NCBI GenBank assembly: GCA_019413245.1
Contig: DXNX01000070.1
Span: 1 to 11,795 of the forward strand
Reading direction: 5' to 3'
Source of the DNA: Oscillospiraceae bacterium
GTDB lineage: Bacteria > Bacillota > Clostridia > Oscillospirales > Ruminococcaceae
Length of the DNA: 11,795 nt
Below the pieces are notes generated by a model. That model worked only from the letters and a program-made list of their open reading frames with translations. It was not told the origin of the DNA and ran no database searches. Positions 6,666 through 11,795 of the stretch are shown here, piece after piece. A program made the position numbers and the translations under genes. The stretch's first letter is position 1; each line of letters starts with the position of its first letter.

Positions 6666-7596
6666 GTTGTTCCTTTCCTTCAGTTTCCGCGGGCTTATTC
6701 AGCCTCTGTGCTGCCTGTTGAATCCGTTTGAACCGATGAGACAGTCCGGCTTTGCTGACCGGCGGATTGAATTTTTCCGCCAGGCGGGCCAACGGCAGAT
6801 CGGGATACTGCATCCGCATTTTTGCTGTGGTCAGCAACGGTTCCGGCAAGGTTTCCAGGGCACCGGCATCCTCCAATGCCCGAATTGCCATCTGTACCTG
6901 CACAGCTGCTTGTACGCTCTTGCCCAGATTTGCCGTTTCACAGTTGGACAAACGGTTTGTTTTGTTGCGCATTTCATTATACATCCGCTGCTCCATAATG
7001 CGCATGGCCGCATTGCCGGCCCCCATAAAGGTCAGCAGATCCTCAATATGGTCGCCGGCCTTGATGTACACGGTATTGGCACCCTTGCGCAATGCCCGGT
7101 GCGGATGAAATTCATGTTCGGCCAGAATAGCCTCCAGCTGCTGAGAGAGCTGGTAACGGGTCGAGAGGAATTCAATGTTATACCCTTTTTCGGGGTCGGT
7201 GGCTGTGCCGCAGCACAAAAAAGCAGCCGCCACAAAATGGGACACACACTGCTGGCATTTGAAGCACCCCGGCTTGATACGCAGCGCCGTTTCCCGGCCA
7301 GTGTGGCCGAACAGTTCCAGCATCTTGCGGACTTCCTCCGGGTCCTTGACGCTGAATTCATAGACCACCGACCCGGCGGTCCGTTCCTTGCGCAGGATCT
7401 GTCCTGTAATGCCACAGCGCCCGTACATCTTCTGGGCAAAATTTGCAACACCTTCTGTCTCAGTCTGCAGAACGATGCCGCGGTCGTCAAAATATTTGCC
7501 AAAGCAGGCCACCGCATAGGCTGCCGCCGTGCAGCAGCACGGGCGGCTTACCTTGCGGCGCAGGATTTCTGCCTTGACATCCTGGGAAAAGCTCAT
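6658..7596 (-). CDS. whiA: WhiA-type DNA-binding regulator
   Basis: WhiA is a widespread Gram-positive protein that combines a LAGLIDADG-endonuclease-like fold with a C-terminal helix-turn-helix. It is a sporulation regulator in Streptomyces and affects division and chromosome segregation in Bacillus. The 312-residue product (B. subtilis 316) begins MSFSQDVKAEIL. It shows the central FLxxGTATDPEKGYNIEF segment (126-143) and the strongly conserved NRLSNCETANL (214-224). It ends in the LPLARLAEKF...SKAGLSHRFKRI helix-turn-helix (267-291). As is usual for WhiA, no nuclease activity is expected. It is unusually rich in Cys: C20-C22, C111, C114, C117, C128 and C129. The ATG at 7596 has AGAGG about 10 nt upstream. 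It lies 27 bp after rapZ; the yvcK gene normally found between the two is absent. Confidence 0.95.
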   Translation of the reverse strand: MSFSQDVKAEILRRKVSRPCCCTAAAYAVACFGKYFDDRGIVLQTETEGVANFAQKMYGRCGITGQILRKERTAGSVVYEFSVKDPEEVRKMLELFGHTGRETALRIKPGCFKCQQCVSHFVAAAFLCCGTATDPEKGYNIEFLSTRYQLSQQLEAILAEHEFHPHRALRKGANTVYIKAGDHIEDLLTFMGAGNAAMRIMEQRMYNEMRNKTNRLSNCETANLGKSVQAAVQVQMAIRALEDAGALETLPEPLLTTAKMRMQYPDLPLARLAEKFNPPVSKAGLSHRFKRIQQAAQRLNKPAETEGKEQHA

Positions 7597-7623
7597 CTTG
7601 TGGATGCCTCTTTCTGTTTAAGG

Positions 7624-8487
7624 TCACATTGTCCGTTTTGCGTCCCGATGCAAAACGGCAGGGGTATAGCCAAGATTGCTGCAGAATTCTGCCAGTTTAC
7701 GGGCAAATGTGATGGACCGGTGCTTGCCGCCGGTACACCCGATAGCCACTACAAGCTGGCTTTTTCCTTCTTTCACATACAGCGGCAACGAATACTCCAG
7801 CATGCTTTCATACCGGCGCAGCAATTCCTGCGATTCGGGTGCCGCCATCACATAATCCACAACCGGCTGATCAAGGCCGGTCAGTTCTTTCAGTTCCGGG
7901 ACATAGAACGGATTGGGCAGGCAGCGCACATCCAGAACGATGTCCGCCTCCTGAGGCAGTCCGTACTTAAAGCCAAAAGACATGATGTTCAAGGACATGG
8001 CACATTGACCACGGTCCAGGAACAGACCGCAGATCCGTTCCTTGGTCTGCGCAGTGGAGAGCTGGGTGGTATCGATCACATACCGAGCACGATCACGCAG
8101 CGGCTGAAGAATGGCCCGCTCCCGGCGAATGGCCTCGTCAATCGGCAGCTGTCCGTTGAGGGTCATGGGATGCACACGGCGCGTTTCCTTATACCGTCGG
8201 CGAATCACCGGATCAGCCGCATCCAGAAACAGGATGTCATAATCCATTCTTTTTTCATCCAGCGCCGACAACGCCGTCTTGACTTCTTCCACGGAACGAA
8301 GTCCCCGGATGTCCATGACAACCGCCACACGGGTCAGCTGGTTTTCGCCCTGCAGAGCAAAGTCCACAATGCGGGGCAGCAACCCGGCCGGAATATTATC
8401 GATGCAAAAGAACCCAATATCTTCCAGCGCATTGGCTGCCATTGACTTACCCGCACCGGAAAGCCCGGTCACCACCAGAAACTTCAT
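7624..8487 (-). CDS. rapZ: RapZ/YvcJ nucleotide-binding protein
   Basis: This is a P-loop NTP-binding protein of the RapZ (YvcJ) family. In E. coli RapZ senses glucosamine 6-phosphate and steers decay of the GlmZ RNA; in B. subtilis YvcJ hydrolyses GTP and influences competence. The direct target here is unknown. The 287-residue product has a Walker A TGLSGAGKS (7-15), the FCIDNIPAGLLP segment (27-38), DILFLDA (84-90) and ETRRVHPM (101-108). The conserved C-terminal domain carries FGFKYGLPQEADIVLDVR (171-188), PNPFY and IGCTGGKHRSI (249-259). The ATG at 8487 has GAGG 6 nt upstream and begins the conserved MKFLVVTG; a GTG four codons earlier is less likely. It is 36 bp after murB. Its neighbour murB links it to amino-sugar and cell-wall precursor metabolism. 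Confidence 0.96.
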   Translation of the reverse strand: MKFLVVTGLSGAGKSMAANALEDIGFFCIDNIPAGLLPRIVDFALQGENQLTRVAVVMDIRGLRSVEEVKTALSALDEKRMDYDILFLDAADPVIRRRYKETRRVHPMTLNGQLPIDEAIRRERAILQPLRDRARYVIDTTQLSTAQTKERICGLFLDRGQCAMSLNIMSFGFKYGLPQEADIVLDVRCLPNPFYVPELKELTGLDQPVVDYVMAAPESQELLRRYESMLEYSLPLYVKEGKSQLVVAIGCTGGKHRSITFARKLAEFCSNLGYTPAVLHRDAKRTM

Positions 8488-8523
8488 ACTGTTCCTCACT
8501 TCCCTGCCGCACTCAGAATCGTA

Positions 8524-9450
8524 TCATCGTACTACCCGGATTTCGCGCTCCAGCACATGGCCGGTCTTTTCCTGCACGATCTCACGAATTTTATCTGTCA
8601 GTTCCACCACATCAGCACAGGTTGCGCCGCCGGTATTCACCACAAAACCGCAATGTTTCCGGCTGACGGCGGCGCCGCCTACCGAGAACCCTCGCAGGCC
8701 GCACTGTTCGATCAGCTGACCGGCAAAGCAGCCTGCAGGCCGTTTGAAGGTACTGCCGGCAGAAGGCATATCCAAAGGCTGCTTTGCCCGACGCCGGGAC
8801 ATAAAGTCCTGCATTTTGGCATTGATTTCCTCGTGTACGCCCGGCCGCAAAACAAGCTCTGCTTCCAGAATGCACCACGGATTCTTTTCAAAAGCACTGG
8901 TACGGTAGCCAAATGCCAGTTCTTCGGCTGGAAGCGTCTGCAGCTTCAGGTTCTCATCCAGGAAGGTAACCTGATTCACCACATCTTTTATTTCACCGCT
9001 ATAAGCGCCGGCGTTCATGTAGACAGCGCCTCCCACCGTGCCCGGGATTCCGAAAGCAAATTCCAGCCCGGTCAGATTCAGTTCCAGCGCCTTGTTGCAG
9101 ACGGTAACCAGCAGTGTCCCGGCACCGACCGTAAGCCTGGTACTGCCATCCGGCTGTACCTCGGCTGTGGAATTGGTTTTCAGATCGGTCAGGCAGATCA
9201 CGGCGCCTTCATACCCTTCATCGGCAAAAAGCGTATTGGACCCGTTGCCCAACAAATAAGTACGCACATCGTTCTGGCGGCAGAGTTCCAGCGTCCGGGT
9301 CAATTCCACCACGGTGCGCGGTTTGCAGAAAACCGTAGCCGGACCACCAATGCGGAACGTCGTATGACGGTCCAACGGTTCATTATGAATACAGGGCAGT
9401 GCCTGAGCGCCCATCGCATCCAGCAGATCGGCAATCGGCTTTTGCATCAT
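8524..9450 (-). CDS. murB: UDP-N-acetylenolpyruvoylglucosamine reductase
   Basis: MurB uses NADPH and FAD to reduce UDP-GlcNAc-enolpyruvate to UDP-N-acetylmuramate, the second committed step of peptidoglycan precursor synthesis. The 308-residue product has HTTFRIGGPA (29-38), YLLGNGSNTLF (65-75), GIPGTVGGAVYMNAGAY (134-150), FGYRTSAF (180-187, R183 in the active site) and AGSTFKRP (231-238, S233 the proton donor). A C-terminal LEREIR (300-305) supplies the acidic residue. The FGYRTSAF segment without a large insertion fits the short type II MurB of Firmicutes. The start was set at the ATG at 9450 because GGGGGAGGG lies just upstream and the sequence from there aligns. An in-frame ATG at 9492 overlaps the glucokinase stop (TGATG) but has no ribosome binding site and would add 14 unconserved residues. 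Confidence 0.97.
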   Translation of the reverse strand: MMQKPIADLLDAMGAQALPCIHNEPLDRHTTFRIGGPATVFCKPRTVVELTRTLELCRQNDVRTYLLGNGSNTLFADEGYEGAVICLTDLKTNSTAEVQPDGSTRLTVGAGTLLVTVCNKALELNLTGLEFAFGIPGTVGGAVYMNAGAYSGEIKDVVNQVTFLDENLKLQTLPAEELAFGYRTSAFEKNPWCILEAELVLRPGVHEEINAKMQDFMSRRRAKQPLDMPSAGSTFKRPAGCFAGQLIEQCGLRGFSVGGAAVSRKHCGFVVNTGGATCADVVELTDKIREIVQEKTGHVLEREIRVVR

Positions 9451-9491
9451 GCTTGCCCTCCCCCTCTGATTTGTGTTATAGGGCAGATTCA

Positions 9492-10448
9492 TCAGATGGA
9501 ATCTGCCAGTTCGGCGGCCCCGATCACGCCGGCATCATTACGAAGCACGCATGCAGTAATGACCGGGTTGCGGCCGGTGGTAATATTATGGGTTTCCCGT
9601 TCCACATATTCGCGGACCGGTGCCAGCAGGACCTCGCCCTGATTGGACACCCCGCCGCCGATGCAGATCACTTCCGGCTGGAAAGTGTTGACCACATTGG
9701 CCACGCCGCAGGCAACGTATTCCATCCAGTTTTCGACCACGCGCTTGCCGCAGGCATCCCCTGCCGCCATGGCGTCAAACGCCGTCTTTGCGTTGACATG
9801 GTCCAGATCACCGGCAATCTTCCACATCATGGTATCCGGGTCGTTTTTCATAGCTTCTTTGGTATCCTCGCTCAAAGCGCGGGCCGAAGCATAACGTTCC
9901 CAACAGCCGCGGCGGCCGCAATTGCAGGGACGGCCATCCTTGACGATAACAGTATGGCCCATTTCGCCGGCCGCAAAATTGAAGCCGCGCAGAATTTTGC
10001 CGCCCAGAATAATGCCGCTGCCGATACCGGTTCCCAGTGTCACGATCACTGCATCATGATACCCTTTGGCGCCGCCGGCCAGATATTCACCGAAAGCGGC
10101 GGCGTTGGCGTCATTCTCCACATACACCTTGCAGCCCAGCAGCTTCTCCATATCGGGCCCCAGGTTCCAGTCATAGTAACCGAAATTGGTGTTGTAGCCC
10201 ACAAAGCCCGTGGTGAAATTCACGCTGCCGGGCGTACCGATGCCCACATAAGCGATCTGGGAAAAGTCTATTTTTCCTTCTTTGGCAACGGCACGGCACA
10301 GATCTGCCAGCGCGCGCTCCAGATCATCCGCCGGACGCGGCAACCGGGTCGCACGGGTCAGCTTGGCCACGATCTCATATTTTTCGTTCACAAGGCCGGC
10401 GGTCATGGTGGTTCCGCCAAGGTCGATACCAATGGTGTACTGGCTCAT
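9492..10448 (-). CDS. glk: ROK-family glucokinase
   Basis: It probably phosphorylates glucose with ATP to glucose 6-phosphate in the cytoplasm, feeding glycolysis from non-PTS glucose. The 318-residue product has the phosphate-1 motif IGIDLGGTTM (6-15) and GIGTPGSVN (69-77). It also has ENDANAAAFGE (111-121, catalytic D113) and TLGTGIGSGII (137-147). The ROK zinc signature runs from GEMGH (161-165) to CNCGRRGCWERYAS (175-188), with H165, C175, C177 and C182 as ligands. This places it among ROK sugar kinases and, with no DNA-binding N-terminus, excludes a ROK repressor. Exact sugar specificity (glucose, allose, N-acetylated sugars) cannot be fixed from motifs alone; the neighbouring hprK and pfkA favour glucose. 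The ATG at 10448 overlaps the phosphatase stop as ATGA, and AGGAGG lies 9 nt upstream. Confidence 0.93.
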   Translation of the reverse strand: MSQYTIGIDLGGTTMTAGLVNEKYEIVAKLTRATRLPRPADDLERALADLCRAVAKEGKIDFSQIAYVGIGTPGSVNFTTGFVGYNTNFGYYDWNLGPDMEKLLGCKVYVENDANAAAFGEYLAGGAKGYHDAVIVTLGTGIGSGIILGGKILRGFNFAAGEMGHTVIVKDGRPCNCGRRGCWERYASARALSEDTKEAMKNDPDTMMWKIAGDLDHVNAKTAFDAMAAGDACGKRVVENWMEYVACGVANVVNTFQPEVICIGGGVSNQGEVLLAPVREYVERETHNITTGRNPVITACVLRNDAGVIGAAELADSI

Positions 10449-11194
10449 AGCAAAATGCCTCCTATTTCCTGCGCACAACCGCGGTTGTGGCGCTTCAATT
10501 CCGCAACCAGATTTTCCGTGCTGGCATTCACGATCAGTTCCTGCGGAAAGTCGATCTCTTCCACCAGGGTAAACAGTGCGCTCATGTTTTCGCGAAGCTG
10601 CCGGATACTGTGTGCATCGGTATCCAGAGAGATGCGGCATCCGTTTTTAAGGCAGGCTTTGAGCAGGGCCTGCATGTTAGGAATGCCATCCTGCCGAACC
10701 TGAAACGAATTGCCGTTCAGTTCCACAACCTTGTTATTTCTGGCAAACGCCTTGGTCACAAGGTCATAATCATACCGATAATGCTGCTGCTCGGAATGGC
10801 CGATGCAGTCCACATACGGATTTTCCGCCACGCCCAGCCACAACCGGTTGGCTTCCTTCTCGGTCAGCAATCCGGGGATGCAGGGGCTGTGAATGGAAGC
10901 GACCACCCAATCCTGTGTCGCCAGCATACGGTCCGGCAGGTCCAGATTGCCCTTGGTGTCCATGACGTTCGCTTCCACACCATACAGCATGGCCACCTTT
11001 CCGATGGTCCGGGGCATGGTGCTCCAGTTCCCGAAATGCCAGATATGCGGAGAATCCGGCATAGCCGGAGCGTGGTCGGTCAACGCCATAGCACGGTAAC
11101 CGAGCTTTTCCGCTTCGGCCGCCATTTCCAGCGCCGTATGGAAGGCGTGGCTGGCGCAAAGGGTATGGGTATGCAGATCAGCAATCACTTGCAT
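10445..11194 (-). CDS. PHP-domain phosphatase, YcdX type
   Basis: This is a free-standing PHP-domain hydrolase most like E. coli YcdX, a trinuclear-zinc phosphatase whose natural substrate is unsettled. The 249-residue protein (YcdX 245) keeps all nine metal ligands at matching positions: H8, H10 (DLHTHT), H16, H41 (TDHAP), E74, H102, H133, D193 and H195 (DTDAH). It also keeps PHIWHFGNW, typical of this subfamily rather than of histidinol phosphatase HisK or PolX. One departure is that the usual HPG after the seventh ligand is H-S-E here (133-135). It has no signal peptide, so it should act in the cytoplasm. It is 30 bp after hprK and overlaps the glucokinase start by four bases, suggesting coupled translation and a role in sugar-phosphate or nucleotide-phosphate turnover; the substrate is unknown. 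Confidence 0.88.
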   Translation of the reverse strand: MQVIADLHTHTLCASHAFHTALEMAAEAEKLGYRAMALTDHAPAMPDSPHIWHFGNWSTMPRTIGKVAMLYGVEANVMDTKGNLDLPDRMLATQDWVVASIHSPCIPGLLTEKEANRLWLGVAENPYVDCIGHSEQQHYRYDYDLVTKAFARNNKVVELNGNSFQVRQDGIPNMQALLKACLKNGCRISLDTDAHSIRQLRENMSALFTLVEEIDFPQELIVNASTENLVAELKRHNRGCAQEIGGILL

Positions 11195-11224
11195 GCAGAA
11201 CAGTTCCTCACTTCATTTTATCAA

Positions 11225-11795
11225 TCAAAATCCGGTAATATCATTTTGCAGGCCAAGGCTGTTCAGCAGGTCCTGCGCAGCATTGTAGCCCATCTCTTTC
11301 TGACGGTTGTTGATAGCGGCGGTTTCCAGAATCACCGCCAAATTTCGTCCGGGCATCACGGGAATCAGCATGCTGGGCACGCTCACTCCCAGAATGTCGT
11401 AGCTGTCATGCTCCAGGCCGGTACGATCATAGTTCTTGGTCCGCTCCCACGGTTCCAGTTCCACGACCATTTCCACTTCCACGCTGTTCTTGACCGCGCC
11501 GGCACCAAACAGACGAGCCACATTGATGATACCGATACCCCGCAGTTCGATGAAGTGACGGATATTTTCGGGGGCCATGCCCATGATCTTGCGGCTGGAT
11601 ACCTTGCGCAGTTCCACTGCGTCATCCGCGATCAGGCGGTGTCCGCGCTTGACCAGTTCAATGGCGGTCTCGCTCTTACCCACACCGGAATCGCCCAGAA
11701 TCAGAATTCCTTCGCCATACACCTCCACCAGAACACCGTGGCGGGTAATGCGGGGTGCCAGCTCCGTGTTCAAGGTGGTAATCAGGGTGATCATC
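11225..11795 (-). CDS. hprK: HPr kinase/phosphorylase, C-terminal part (cut by window edge)
   Basis: The bifunctional enzyme phosphorylates HPr on Ser46 with ATP or PPi and removes the phosphate with Pi, setting CcpA-dependent carbon catabolite repression. The 189 visible residues hold the whole catalytic domain. They include RITRHGVLVEVYG, the Walker A GDSGVGKSE (34-42 of the fragment), LIADD (54-58), the family signature ELRGIGIINV (83-92) with LFGAGAV, and the C-terminal IPVMPGRNLAVI loop (144-155). About 120 N-terminal residues are missing relative to the usual 310. The ATG at 11794 is internal, because it starts in the middle of the conserved fold. The gene ends in TGA. Downstream come the PHP phosphatase and glucokinase, so the regulator of sugar use is probably co-transcribed with sugar-phosphate enzymes. 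No HPr or Crh gene is visible. Confidence 0.96.
   Translation of the reverse strand, partial: MITLITTLNTELAPRITRHGVLVEVYGEGILILGDSGVGKSETAIELVKRGHRLIADDAVELRKVSSRKIMGMAPENIRHFIELRGIGIINVARLFGAGAVKNSVEVEMVVELEPWERTKNYDRTGLEHDSYDILGVSVPSMLIPVMPGRNLAVILETAAINNRQKEMGYNAAQDLLNSLGLQNDITGF

Noticed and set aside
6532..8445. A 637-codon open frame on the plus strand across dnaE, whiA and rapZ
   Set aside because: It is fully antisense to three well-supported genes, spans their junctions and has no recognisable domain. Such long open mirror frames come from codon bias in the real genes.
9451..9492. ATG at 9492 as murB start, overlapping the glk stop (TGATG)
   Set aside because: No ribosome binding site and 14 unconserved extra residues; the ATG at 9450 has a strong GGGGGAGGG.
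10449..10640. ATG at 10640 as an upstream start of the glucokinase
   Set aside because: It lies deep inside the PHP phosphatase gene and precedes a poor N-terminus; ROK kinases begin just before IGIDLGGT, matching the ATG at 10448.
9399..10703. A 434-codon plus-strand open frame over glk and parts of murB and the PHP gene
   Set aside because: Antisense shadow of conserved genes, with no family signature in its translation.
1..11795. Mobile elements, CRISPR, defence or toxin-antitoxin genes, tRNA/rRNA genes
   Set aside because: None was found: coding is almost continuous housekeeping genes and the non-coding gaps are short and accounted for.

Overview
The window reads as an ordinary, densely packed chromosomal core region of a low-GC-phylum (Firmicutes) anaerobe, most likely a Clostridia member of the Oscillospirales/Ruminococcaceae type (Faecalibacterium/Subdoligranulum-like). 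This placement is an inference from three things: the gene order, a moderately GC-rich composition with G/C-rich third codon positions, and clostridial family signatures such as HPr kinase, WhiA and a DnaE with a Cys-bearing loop. All ten genes lie on the minus strand, so transcription runs from high to low coordinates.

From the right edge the order is: hprK (5' part outside the window), a YcdX-type PHP phosphatase, a ROK-family glucokinase, murB, rapZ (yvcJ), whiA and dnaE. Gaps are 27-41 bp, or the genes overlap (ATGA between the phosphatase and glucokinase; 8 bp between whiA and dnaE). I see no terminator among these genes, so they look like one long operon. A 175-bp gap then carries an extended -10 promoter and a structured leader for pfkA. 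The pfkA gene ends in a strong intrinsic terminator. A 282-bp gap follows, holding a 16-bp dyad, a sigma-A promoter and a ~118-nt leader for rpsB-tsf. The rpsB-tsf transcript continues to the left edge; tsf is complete, and its terminator would lie outside.

The genes form three themes. HPr kinase/phosphorylase, glucokinase and 6-phosphofructokinase control and carry out sugar entry into glycolysis. MurB and RapZ belong to cell-wall precursor synthesis and its control. WhiA and DnaE act in division/chromosome biology and replication, and rpsB-tsf encode translation components. The cluster resembles the known clostridial arrangement hprK...murB-rapZ-yvcK-whiA...dnaE...pfkA, but yvcK is missing from its usual place between rapZ and whiA.

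I found no mobile element, CRISPR array, tRNA/rRNA gene, phage remnant or clearly new multi-gene system. The points most worth a second look are within families: effector-site and catalytic substitutions in PfkA, a complete metal-ligand set in the DnaE PHP domain, the missing yvcK, and the unassigned leaders of pfkA and rpsB.
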